Below the pieces are notes generated by a model that was not told the origin of the DNA, ran no database searches, and saw only the letters and a program-made list of their open reading frames with translations. Below are positions 8,774 to 16,499 of a stretch of 64,000 bases of DNA, in pieces. Source of the stretch: Geomonas azotofigens. Its GTDB lineage: Bacteria; Desulfobacterota; Desulfuromonadia; Geobacterales; Geobacteraceae. The first letter of the stretch is position 1; each line of letters starts with the position of its first letter. Both the position numbers and the translations under genes were made by a program. The stretch spans positions 1 through 64,000 of the forward strand of contig NZ_JAHLME010000007.1 of assembly GCF_018919395.1 (NCBI RefSeq). Reading direction: 5' to 3'.

Positions 8774-10126
8774 ATGAATAAGAAGAAACTGCCGAAACTG
8801 CTCTATGCCGATAGCCAGGGCAACATCTACGACCACCCCTACCTCACCATGGCGGGCATGAGCGCTGACGAGGCGGTGTTGCCGGAGTCGGTCGAACTGA
8901 TCCCGCTGCCGGACGACAGCCGCCTGTTCACCATTCCCGACACCCCTCCCATCGCCTGGGACGAGGAGCAGGGAAGCTTCGTGACGCTGAGCCAGGTCCG
9001 GGAGGGGCGGCGCAGCATGAAGATCCAGGCCGTTTCCGCCTTCATGGCCCCGGGATACATGCGCACCCTGCTTCCGGCCTGCGACTACAGCAAGAAGAAG
9101 GTGCATCTTCCGCTTTGGTCCTACACGGCCGTTGGGTGGGACGAGGAGAAGGAATGCTTCGTGGTGGCCGCGACCCGCGTGGACGACAACGAGAACTGGC
9201 TTCCCAAGAACTACGACGACAGGAAGCTCGATCCGCTGGTGCGCAAGATGCTGGCCGAGTTCCCAAATAACCGGCTCATCGAGCAGCTCTCGCGCTGCGC
9301 CGTCGACTACCACTGCTTCGCCGCCAAGAACCTCTTCTTCCGCAGGTGGGAGGCGCCCATCCCGACCTCGCCGGTCTGCAACTCGCGTTGCCTGGGGTGC
9401 ATCAGCCTGCAGCCTTCAGACTGCTGCCCGTCCAACCACGAGCGCATTCCCTTCGTCCCCACGCCGGAAGAGATCGTCGAGCTGATGCTGCCGCACCTTT
9501 TGCAGGCGCCGGAGCCGATCGTCTCCTATGGCCAGGGGTGCGAGGGTGACCCGATCATGCAGGCGGACACCGTGGCCGAGGCGACCAAAAGGCTCAAGGC
9601 CGGGAGCTCACGCGGCACGGTCAACTTCAACTCCAACGGTTCCATGCCCGACCGGGTCCGCATGCTGTGCGACGCCGGCATGGACTCAATGCGCTTCTCC
9701 ATGAACTCGGTGCAGGAAGGGTTCTACAACAGCTACTACCGCCCCAAGGGGTACCGCTTCGCGGACGTGGTCGAGTCGGTCCAGGCGGCCAAGCAGAAGG
9801 GGCTGTTCACCATGATCAACTACCTGGTCTCCCCGGGGGTGACCGACAGCCCGTCAGAGGTCGAGGCGCTTTTGAAGTTCATCGAAAAGACCGGGGTGGA
9901 CATGTTGCAGATGCGCAACCTCTCCATAGATCCCGCCTTCTACAACGAGAGGATGGGGGTGCGCACGCGCGGCATCGGCATGTACCGGCTGCTGCAGGAG
10001 GTGAAGAAGGCGTTCCCGAAGATCCAGTACGGCTACTTCAACCGCACCAAGGAGCGCTTCTTTCCGGACGGGTTCGAGAAGGGGTGGCCGATTGAAGGCA
10101 GAGGCAAAGGCGGGGCTAGGGGCTAG
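8774..10126 (+). CDS. Radical SAM protein, unknown substrate
   Basis: A 450-residue protein. The first 190 residues form an unfamiliar domain starting MNKKKLPKLLYADSQGNIYD. The radical SAM motif is near residue 202 (VCNSRCLGC, CxxxCxxC), followed by a Cys pair in PSDCCPSN that could bind another cluster or metal. The SAM-binding glycine region appears as YGQGCEGDP and the core continues to about residue 425. ATG 8774 has AGGA seven bases upstream. The last codons and the stop fall inside a 7-bp tandem repeat, so the C-terminal tail (EGRGKGGARG) is probably not conserved. No partner gene is adjacent and the reaction cannot be named. Confidence 0.85.
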   Translation: MNKKKLPKLLYADSQGNIYDHPYLTMAGMSADEAVLPESVELIPLPDDSRLFTIPDTPPIAWDEEQGSFVTLSQVREGRRSMKIQAVSAFMAPGYMRTLLPACDYSKKKVHLPLWSYTAVGWDEEKECFVVAATRVDDNENWLPKNYDDRKLDPLVRKMLAEFPNNRLIEQLSRCAVDYHCFAAKNLFFRRWEAPIPTSPVCNSRCLGCISLQPSDCCPSNHERIPFVPTPEEIVELMLPHLLQAPEPIVSYGQGCEGDPIMQADTVAEATKRLKAGSSRGTVNFNSNGSMPDRVRMLCDAGMDSMRFSMNSVQEGFYNSYYRPKGYRFADVVESVQAAKQKGLFTMINYLVSPGVTDSPSEVEALLKFIEKTGVDMLQMRNLSIDPAFYNERMGVRTRGIGMYRLLQEVKKAFPKIQYGYFNRTKERFFPDGFEKGWPIEGRGKGGARG

Positions 10127-10175
10127 GGGCTACGGGCTACGGGCTACGGGCTACGGGCTACGGGCTACGGGCTAC
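10113..10175. repeat. Tandem repeat, 7-bp unit GGGCTAC/GGGCTAG
   Basis: Two copies of GGGCTAG are followed by seven perfect copies of GGGCTAC. The stop codon of the radical SAM gene is supplied by the second copy. A complementary CTAGCCCC-rich stretch at 10257-10281 could pair with the first copies as a large hairpin between the convergent genes. Confidence 0.95.
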
Positions 10176-10286
10176 GGGCTGGCGGCGTGAGGATACTGCC
10201 TGATGAGCAAGGGGCGACGGGACGACGGGACGGGGGGGACGGCATGGTTTTGCCAGCCCCTAGCCCCCAGGCCCTAGCCCCTGTTT

Positions 10287-10790
10287 CTATTTCAGCAGCG
10301 GCTCCAGCCTGTTCAGGTCGAACCCCCGTACCACGGTGCCATAGATGATGAAGATCGGGGTCGCGTTGAGACCCTGCTCCTTGGCGATCTGCTCGTGCTC
10401 TTGCTGCAGCGCGATCCCCTCGGGCGTGACCTCCGACAGCTTCCACCGGTTCAGGTTCCCCGTCGCCACCTCAAGGTAGGCCTTCTCCTTGTCCTTGGCC
10501 GAGAGGATGTATTGCACCTTCCCCTTGGAGGCGGGATGTCTTTTCAAGGGGATGAAGAAGATGTAGCGTGTGACATCGCTGCGCTTCTGGAAATAGGACT
10601 CCGCTTTCATGCAGAAGGGACAGTCCGGGTCGGTGAACTCTACCACCATGATCCTGCCGTTGCCGACCTTGACCGCCTTGCCGAGGTCCAGTTCCTTGGC
10701 GGAGACCAGCGTGGCGAGAACGAGCACGAGGAGGGGGGCGAGGAGCCAAAGGGCCAGGCGCTTCCATGGACCACCGCTTGCTTTATGCAT
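10287..10790 (-). CDS. DsbC-like periplasmic thioredoxin-fold protein
   Basis: A 167-residue exported protein with an N-terminal hydrophobic segment (LALWLLAPLLVLVLATLVSA) that is a signal peptide or anchor. The fold starts with IMVVEFTDPDCPFCMKAESY, which holds the active-site CPFC motif of thiol-disulfide exchange proteins; the cis-Pro region is seen as NATPIFIIYG near the C-terminus. It most resembles the catalytic domain of DsbC/DsbG without the dimerisation domain. It may reduce or isomerise Cys pairs, possibly in c-type cytochromes before haem attachment (inference). ATG 10790 lies two bases after the acylphosphatase stop, with AAGGGGG upstream, so it is translationally coupled to that gene. 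Confidence 0.8.
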   Translation of the reverse strand: MHKASGGPWKRLALWLLAPLLVLVLATLVSAKELDLGKAVKVGNGRIMVVEFTDPDCPFCMKAESYFQKRSDVTRYIFFIPLKRHPASKGKVQYILSAKDKEKAYLEVATGNLNRWKLSEVTPEGIALQQEHEQIAKEQGLNATPIFIIYGTVVRGFDLNRLEPLLK

Positions 10791-10792
10791 CA

Positions 10793-11068
10793 CTACCCCC
10801 TTACCTGAAAACCGGTGAACTCACCGGTGTATTCGCCCAGCTTCTCGATCAGTTCGTCCACCCGGGCCAGTTCCGGCCCCCTGCGGCACCACTGCACCAT
10901 CGCGACTACGTCCTTTTCTTCCCCCTCGAAGCAGGCCTCGACGGATCCGTCGGGGAGGTTGCGGACCCAGCCCGCCACCCCGAGCTGTTGGGCGGTGCGG
11001 GCGGTGTGGTGGCGAAAGGCAACCCCCTGGACCCTGCCCTGCACGATCACGCTCGCCCGTACCTTCAT
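10793..11068 (-). CDS. acyP: Acylphosphatase
   Basis: A 91-residue protein, the normal size for the family. It hydrolyses carboxyl-phosphate bonds such as acetyl phosphate in the cytoplasm. The signature GRVQGVAFRHHTARTAQQLG contains the catalytic Arg, and the second motif appears as GWVRNLPDGSVEACFEG with the catalytic Asn. Most members have VGFR where this one has VAFR. Its start overlaps the proC stop (ATGA) and its stop touches the DsbC-like gene, so it is the middle gene of a three-gene operon. Confidence 0.95.
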   Translation of the reverse strand: MKVRASVIVQGRVQGVAFRHHTARTAQQLGVAGWVRNLPDGSVEACFEGEEKDVVAMVQWCRRGPELARVDELIEKLGEYTGEFTGFQVRG

Positions 11069-11868
11069 TTCTCCCCCAGTTCCTTCGAGCGGGCCACGCA
11101 GACGTCGACGGCGTTGATGGTGGCGGCGCGGAAGCCGTCGCGGTCCAGCGAGTGCATGGCGGCGATGGTGGTCCCCCCGGGCGAGGCGACGTTACTTTTC
11201 AGGACCGCGGGGTGCTCGTGGCTCTCCAGGAGCAGCTTCGCGGTGCCGTAGACGGTCTGGGCGGCAAGTGCTGTGGCGACGTCGCGGGTGAGGCCGTGCT
11301 TGACACCGGCGTCGCTCAGCGCCTCGATGAAGGTCAGCACGTAGGCCGGCCCGCTGCCGGAAACGCCGGTGACGGCGTCGAGCAGCTTCTCGTCCACGAC
11401 GCAGGTGGTGCCGACCAGGTCGAATATCCTGCGGGTGAGCACCAGGTCGTCCTCGGTGGCATTGTAGCCGCGTGAGATGGCCGATGCTCCCTGGAGTACC
11501 AGGGCGGGGGTGTTGGGCATCACCCGGACCACGCGCGCGTCGGTGCCGAGCATCCCCTCGATGGCCGCGCTTTTCACGCCCGCCATGATGGAGATGAAGA
11601 GCTTGTCGGTGAGACCCGTGCCGAGCGCGCCGAGCACCTGGGGCGCCACCTGGGGCTTCACGGCCAGCACGATGGTATCGCTCATCCGGCACAACTCCAC
11701 GTTGTCGGAGAGAACCTGCACGCCGTAGCGCTCGGCGAGCAGGTTGCGGCGTGATTCGGACGGCTCGGACACGGCAAGTTCAGCCGCCGGCACGCCCCCG
11801 GCCAGAAGCCCCTTGATGATCGCCTCCGCCATGTTGCCGCCGCCGATGAACCCTGTTTTCTTCTCCAT
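11065..11868 (-). CDS. proC: Pyrroline-5-carboxylate reductase
   Basis: A 267-residue enzyme of typical length that reduces pyrroline-5-carboxylate to proline with NAD(P)H, the last step of proline synthesis. The N-terminal nucleotide-binding motif is GFIGGGNMAEAIIKGLL. The C-terminal signature lies in VTGVSGSGPAYVLTFIEAL, followed by the conserved SPGGTT (VASPGGTTIAAMHSLDRDG). It is the first gene of the operon with acyP and the DsbC-like gene. The AT-rich gap to the divergent MFS gene (11869-12026) should hold its promoter. Confidence 0.97.
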   Translation of the reverse strand: MEKKTGFIGGGNMAEAIIKGLLAGGVPAAELAVSEPSESRRNLLAERYGVQVLSDNVELCRMSDTIVLAVKPQVAPQVLGALGTGLTDKLFISIMAGVKSAAIEGMLGTDARVVRVMPNTPALVLQGASAISRGYNATEDDLVLTRRIFDLVGTTCVVDEKLLDAVTGVSGSGPAYVLTFIEALSDAGVKHGLTRDVATALAAQTVYGTAKLLLESHEHPAVLKSNVASPGGTTIAAMHSLDRDGFRAATINAVDVCVARSKELGEK

Positions 11869-11980
11869 GTCTTCGCCTCCCCTGTCATAGGATTTTGTTC
11901 AAAGATAGGTAATAAATCCAACTCCAAATGTCAATAGAATTGATTTATTTTAATTATTAAGTGTCTGACGCGAGCAACGG

Positions 11981-12008
11981 TTGTTACCGGCTGTTATTGG
12001 GCTAGACT
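11981..12008 (+). promoter_or_regulatory. Candidate sigma-70 promoter of the MFS gene
   Basis: TTGTTA and TAGACT are separated by 16 bases, upstream of the ribosome binding site and the GTG start at 12027. The assignment rests only on consensus likeness and position. Confidence 0.3.
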
Positions 12009-12026
12009 GAACCGCGGAGGTGTCAC

Positions 12027-13205
12027 GTGTTCAAGGGCATCACTGGCAATGTCTTCATACTGGGGCTGGTCAGCTTCTTCACCGATGTCTCCAGCGAGAT
12101 GATCTACCCGCTGCTCCCCTTGTTCCTCACCGGGCTGCTCGGAGCGGGACCCGCCTTTCTCGGCGCCATTGAAGGCGTCGCCGAATCAACCGCCTCTCTT
12201 TTGAAACTGCTTTCCGGCATTGTTTCAGACCGGGTGCGCCGCAGAAAGCGTCTGATACTGGCGGGGTACACCATATCGGCCCTCATGCGTCCCCTGATAG
12301 GGAGCGCGACCTCGCCCCTGGCCGTGCTGCTCATTCGCACCGGCGACCGGGTTGGCAAGGGGATCCGTACCTCGCCGCGCGACGCCCTCATCGCCGACTC
12401 GGTCGATCCATCGCTGCGGGGCAAGGCATACGGCTTCCACCGCTCAATGGATCATGCCGGCGCCCTGGTGGGGCCGCTTCTGGCCACCTTCCTGCTCGCC
12501 TTTTTCGTCACGGACCTGCGCCAGTTGTTCTGGCTGGCTGGGATTCCGGGCCTCATCGCCGTGCTGCTCATCGTGTGGCAGGTGAAAGAGGCCGAGCGCT
12601 CGCCACGGCAGGAGACGGGGCTGCACCTTGCCACGCTCCCCCCGGGCCGGCTGAGAAGATACCTGCTGGTCCTGTTCCTGTTCACCCTGGGCAACTCCTC
12701 GGATGCCTTCCTGCTCCTCAAGGCGGGGGCCGTCGGTACCCCGTCCTATCGCCTCCCGCTTTTGTGGGCCTTCTTTCACCTGGTCAAGATGCTCTCCTCC
12801 ATGCCTTTTGGCGCCCTTTCCGACCGTATCGGCAGGCGTTCCGTGATCGTCGCCGGGTGGTGCGTCTATTCCCTCTCCTACCTCGGCTTCGGCGTAGCCC
12901 GAAGCGAATGGCAGATCTGGCTCCTCTTCGGCGTGTATGGCCTCTTCTTCGGGCTCACGGAAGGGGTGGAGAAGGCGTTTCTGGTGGACATGGCCCAACC
13001 GGCGCAGCGGGGGGCCGCCTTTGGCTGGTACAACTTCGCGATCGGAGCGGGCGCCTTGCCCGCGAGCCTCATCTTCGGCGGCATCTGGCAGTACGAGGGG
13101 AACGTCGCGCCCTTTCTCTTTGGAGCGTCGCTCGCCGGCGTAGCCGCAGCAGCTCTCCTGCTGCTGGTCAAGGCGCCGCCTGCCGCAGGCAAGGAAATCT
13201 CCTGA
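12027..13205 (+). CDS. MFS transporter
   Basis: A 392-residue inner-membrane protein with about 12 hydrophobic segments. The loop motif after the second helix (GIVSDRVRRRKRLILAGY) and its counterpart in the second half (GALSDRIGRRSVIVAGW) are the typical major facilitator signature, and the motif RTGDRVGKGIRTSPRDALIA marks the subfamily of small putative drug or metabolite exporters common in Geobacter. The GTG start is used because GCGGAGG lies upstream and the first helix follows directly. The substrate cannot be told. It is divergent from proC and stands alone. Confidence 0.9.
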   Translation: MFKGITGNVFILGLVSFFTDVSSEMIYPLLPLFLTGLLGAGPAFLGAIEGVAESTASLLKLLSGIVSDRVRRRKRLILAGYTISALMRPLIGSATSPLAVLLIRTGDRVGKGIRTSPRDALIADSVDPSLRGKAYGFHRSMDHAGALVGPLLATFLLAFFVTDLRQLFWLAGIPGLIAVLLIVWQVKEAERSPRQETGLHLATLPPGRLRRYLLVLFLFTLGNSSDAFLLLKAGAVGTPSYRLPLLWAFFHLVKMLSSMPFGALSDRIGRRSVIVAGWCVYSLSYLGFGVARSEWQIWLLFGVYGLFFGLTEGVEKAFLVDMAQPAQRGAAFGWYNFAIGAGALPASLIFGGIWQYEGNVAPFLFGASLAGVAAAALLLLVKAPPAAGKEIS

Positions 13206-14036
13206 CGCCGTCTACCATCGCTCAACGCCCTCCCGCCAACTTTCACTCTCTGGCTCCAGTGTTTCTGTCAGTGCAACGTTCCCCTCTCTCATTGCCGCGT
13301 GGGACTTATTTCACGCCAATGTCACTTTTCTCCTAAAGTCTTTATAAGCATTGCCGATTAGGCTGCTCTGTGAGGTGATTGAAGCTGCTACGTCAAATTT
13401 ATCATTTTCATGTGTCAAAGTTTTGTTTTTTTAAGATTGATGGAGTCAGGACCCAAGGTTGTGAGTGCCGCTACTTCAGATGCTTATGACATTGGTAAAG
13501 ATCGTGCAAACAGAGTTTCCCGCGTTGAGTGTCAAAGAGTAGTAAACGGTGACTGTACGAACCTCTGCGACAGCGGACCATCAAGCGAATATTTTATAAC
13601 GACCTGTTTTATAAAAGTAACCTCTGTCTCTGGCTCACTGGATATTGCTCTCCATCACCTGCGAAAGGTGGTGACAACTAAATGACTAGGTACCCACTGG
13701 GTGCAGGGCGGGGCGAACAGTCATAAATCGAGTAGAAGCAGGTTTAGATCCATTCCTGCTTGCAGTGCAAGCCCGTCTTTTTGTAACAACCTCAAAAAAG
13801 TCGAGCACATCGAGCATTTTCTGATGCTGGGTTATTAATCATTGAGTTGTGGCGGATGTGCCAGCACGTCCAAGAAGTATTCCCAAGATTTCTAACTTCG
13901 AGAAGCAGCTAATGACATCGTCCGGTGGTGATGGTTTGCGCCGCCTCATAGCGTGTTGAACCGCATTGTCGCGTACGGTCAAAGCACAGCGGATTTTTTC
14001 AGACCACGACTCATACTACGAAAAGGAGGGGATGTC
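13206..14036. other. Long, GC-poorer leader region before cytochrome module 1
   Basis: An 831-base stretch without a convincing gene; a 91-codon frame at 13410 has no ribosome binding site or protein-like composition. It holds a small hairpin (CACCT / AGGTG) at 13656-13670, a 7-bp stem (AAGCAGG / CCTGCTT) at 13736-13761, and a block at 13858-13884 that is repeated before module 2. I looked for the conserved cores of GEMM c-di-GMP/cGAMP riboswitches, which precede some Geobacter cytochrome genes, and did not see them. Confidence 0.6.
13858..13884 (+). promoter_or_regulatory. Conserved dyad block upstream of module 1
   Basis: The block contains GTGCCAGCACGTC, whose GTGC/GCAC ends form a dyad, followed seven bases later by AAGTATTCCC. 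The same arrangement occurs at 22299-22324. Each copy is about 150-180 bases before the porin start codon and is surrounded by mostly unlike sequence, so a regulator site or promoter element is likely. The regulator is unknown. Confidence 0.5.
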
Positions 14037-15362
14037 TTGATAAGCCACGAGAAAAGATCAGGATGCGAACAAAGTAGTCTCCTGAAGATTGCGTGGGTGA
14101 TGCTTGCCGCATCGTCGGTGACGCTGGCCCAGCCGGTCATGGCTGCGGATTACACCATCACCGGCAGCTCCAACACCTACCTGCGTATGACCCGCACCAT
14201 CAACAAGGAAGACCTCTACCCGCTGTACGAGTACCTGCGCTTCTCGGTCACCGCGGCGGAGAAGGACGGCAGCGCCACGTCGCTCCACGTGGGGGCCTGG
14301 GGCCGCGTCGATCTCTTCGACAAGTCGACTGACCACTACACCGACGGCGACCTCCAGTACGGCTACCTGAGCTACCAGGCCGCGAAGAACAACCTGTTGG
14401 TCAACGCAGGACGTCAGTTCATCACCGAGGGTGTCGCCACCGAGAGAGTCGACGGCCTGTACGTGCGCAGCGACTTCGCCGCCGGGATCACCGCTGCGGC
14501 CTTTGCCGGTTCGCCCGTGGTGACCACTCCCAACTACAAGGGGGGGGACTTCATCTACGGCGGACGTGTGGCCCAGGGCAAGCCCGGGCTCTACTCGGTC
14601 GGCGTGAGCGCCCTCAGAGACGAGAGCGACAAGGCGCATGACCGCGAGGAAGAGGGAATCGACCTCTGGGTTCACCCGGTGAAGCAGGTCGACCTGACCG
14701 GGCGCTCCTCCTACAACTCCATCACCGGCGGGTGGATGGAGCATGCCTACACCCTCTCCGTGGCCCCCATCGACGCGGTGACCGTCAGCGCCGACCTCTC
14801 CAGGATCAACTACGAAGACTACTTCTACAGCGTGACCACCACCGCCTTCGCCCTTCAACCCGGCGGGCTGCTTGATCCCAGGGAAAAGGTGACTGCGGCC
14901 GGTGTCAGCGCGGCCTGGACCCCGGTGAAGAACCTGACCGTGGCGGCCGAGTACAAGAACTACGGTTACGAGCTCCTGGGCTCAGCTGACTACGTGGGAG
15001 GGAAGGTGGCGTACACCACCGCCGACGCCCTTTCGCTGGGGGCCTCCGGGCACCGGATGGATGGTTCCAGCGACCGCACCCGCTATTACGACTACCGGCT
15101 CTATGCCCTGAAGAAGACGGGCCACACCGAGTTCGGCGTCGACTTCTACAACGTCATTTTCGATCGCCCCATCGACGGCGTGAAGAGCAGCTACGCACTC
15201 ACCGGCATCGCGGGTTACGAGGTTACCGAAAAGCTCAAGGTAGGTGGGGACATCGAGTACTCACAGAGCCCTGATTTCGACAAGGAGTGGAGAGCGCTCG
15301 TGAAAGTTGCCTACGCTTTCGATATGAAGTGTGGCGAAAAGGGGGGCAAGAGTGAAAAGTAA
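14037..15362 (+). CDS. Outer-membrane porin of cytochrome module 1
   Basis: A 441-residue protein with a signal peptide (KIAWVMLAASSVTLAQPVMA, cleaved before ADYT). The mature part is built of alternating hydrophobic/polar strands rich in Tyr, Gly and Asp with a terminal aromatic strand (KVAYAF) before a short polar tail, which is a beta-barrel pattern. It is much smaller than MtrB (about 680 residues), suggesting fewer strands. The start is TTG 14037: AAGGAGG lies seven bases upstream, and similarity to the module 2 porin begins only at this ribosome binding site. It overlaps the pentahaem gene by 11 bases. By position it should be the sheath of a porin-cytochrome conduit; resemblance to the ExtI-type barrels of Geobacter is an inference from gene order. 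Confidence 0.8.
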   Translation: MISHEKRSGCEQSSLLKIAWVMLAASSVTLAQPVMAADYTITGSSNTYLRMTRTINKEDLYPLYEYLRFSVTAAEKDGSATSLHVGAWGRVDLFDKSTDHYTDGDLQYGYLSYQAAKNNLLVNAGRQFITEGVATERVDGLYVRSDFAAGITAAAFAGSPVVTTPNYKGGDFIYGGRVAQGKPGLYSVGVSALRDESDKAHDREEEGIDLWVHPVKQVDLTGRSSYNSITGGWMEHAYTLSVAPIDAVTVSADLSRINYEDYFYSVTTTAFALQPGGLLDPREKVTAAGVSAAWTPVKNLTVAAEYKNYGYELLGSADYVGGKVAYTTADALSLGASGHRMDGSSDRTRYYDYRLYALKKTGHTEFGVDFYNVIFDRPIDGVKSSYALTGIAGYEVTEKLKVGGDIEYSQSPDFDKEWRALVKVAYAFDMKCGEKGGKSEK

Positions 15363-15789
15363 AATACTGATTCTGTTGATGATGCCGCTCATGGCCTGCC
15401 TGCTCTTTGCCTGTGCCAACACCAAGAGCGGTGCGCTGATCCACCCTGAGGCGGTGACCGGTACGCCCAACTGTACCGAGTGCCACACCGATGCCTATGC
15501 GGCGATGAACCACCAGGCCGTCGACTTCTTCAAAAAGCACAGCGTCTTCGCCAGCAACGCCAGAAGGGCCTGTGCTTCCTGCCACGCCGAATCCTTCTGC
15601 TCCGACTGCCATGCGCACAAAGAAGAGCTGAAGCCGAACGTGAAGTTCTCCGAGGCGGTGGAGAGGAACCTGCCGCACAGGGGCGACTACATGAGCCAGC
15701 ACAGGATCGACGGCAAGATCAACCCTGCGTCGTGCGCCAAGTGTCACGGGCGTACCAACAACGAGAGGTGCCTGACATGCCACAAATGA
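15352..15789 (+). CDS. Pentahaem c-type cytochrome lipoprotein, module 1
   Basis: A 145-residue protein with lipobox LFAC (Cys21), so lipid-anchored. Five canonical haem motifs follow: CTECH, CASCH, CSDCH, CAKCH and CLTCH, the last four residues from the C-terminus. His-rich linkers (NHQAVDFF, PHRGDYMSQH) supply candidate distal ligands. GTG 15352 is chosen because AAGGGGGG precedes it and the residues before it are not signal-like; it lies inside the porin gene. The 13-base overlap with the next gene suggests translational coupling. It probably sits in or below the porin and passes electrons between periplasmic carriers and surface cytochromes (inference). The mature protein is identical in sequence to its module 2 copy. 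Confidence 0.9.
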   Translation: MKSKILILLMMPLMACLLFACANTKSGALIHPEAVTGTPNCTECHTDAYAAMNHQAVDFFKKHSVFASNARRACASCHAESFCSDCHAHKEELKPNVKFSEAVERNLPHRGDYMSQHRIDGKINPASCAKCHGRTNNERCLTCHK

Positions 15790-16448
15790 CGACCAAAGTT
15801 CTGTCTTTTGCCGTTCTTGGTGCGCTGGCGCTGGCCCTGTCGGGATGCGGGGATGCCAACCCGCAGGCGAAGTTCGACCCCGCGTCCGGCAAGCATCCTG
15901 CCAACTGGCTCCCGACCGGTCACAGCGTGGCCGCCGAGGAAGACATCAGCGGCTGCGCCGAATGTCACGGAGAAGACCTCAGGGGCGGTGGTATCGCCAA
16001 AAAATCCTGCATGAACGATCCGGTAAGCGGCACGGGGTGCCACGCCGGCAGCGCCACCTCGGTCCACCCGGTCCTGTGGGGGCAGGTAGCCTACGTCATG
16101 CACCCGGGCTACGTCCAGGCCAACGGCAGCGCGTCCTGCGCGGTCGCCGAATGCCACGGCACCGACCTCCTCGGCGGTGCCAGCGCCCCCTCCTGCGGCA
16201 TCAACTGCCACGGGGGCGGGACTGCCGCAGCGCCCCAGATTCACGCCTGGGGTGGCGCCAGCGCGACTACGTCGGCAGATATCACGGGACACATCCAATG
16301 GATGGCGAACCCGTTCACCCACGTCAATGGTCACTTCAATTACGCGTCCTGCCGTAATGAATTCTGCCACGGCGCCAATCTGCAGGGCGTCTGGTTGAGC
16401 GGGCCAGCATGCACCAAGTGCCATAACAGCGGAGCACCGGCGGAGTAA
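15777..16448 (+). CDS. Hexahaem CxxxxCH/CxxCH-type cytochrome lipoprotein, module 1
   Basis: A 223-residue lipoprotein (lipobox LSGC). It matches the Geobacter CxxxxCH...CxxCH family (TIGR01904-like). Six candidate haem sites are seen with unusual spacing: CAECH; a CX9CH site (CMNDPVSGTGCH); CAVAECH (CX4CH); CGINCH (CX3CH); CRNEFCH (CX4CH); CTKCH. The paralogue in module 2 has CLTCH where this copy has the CX9CH site, so the spacing has changed at the same position. Start ATG 15777 has AGAGGTG upstream and overlaps the pentahaem gene by 13 bases, as in modules 2 and 3. A location in the outer membrane next to the porin is inferred. Confidence 0.85.
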   Translation: MPQMTTKVLSFAVLGALALALSGCGDANPQAKFDPASGKHPANWLPTGHSVAAEEDISGCAECHGEDLRGGGIAKKSCMNDPVSGTGCHAGSATSVHPVLWGQVAYVMHPGYVQANGSASCAVAECHGTDLLGGASAPSCGINCHGGGTAAAPQIHAWGGASATTSADITGHIQWMANPFTHVNGHFNYASCRNEFCHGANLQGVWLSGPACTKCHNSGAPAE

Positions 16449-16499
16449 TAGCCTGATTGTTCCTTCATTCACCCGATCAAAGCAGAAGGAGAACTTAAC

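Noticed and set aside
13410-13685. 91-codon frame in the module 1 leader
   Set aside because: Poor codon use, no ribosome binding site, not kept in the module 2 leader.
13206-14036. GEMM-type cyclic dinucleotide riboswitch before the cytochrome operon
   Set aside because: The conserved GEMM core and its GNRA-receptor stems were not found, although such switches occur before some Geobacter cytochromes. A covariance-model search would settle it.
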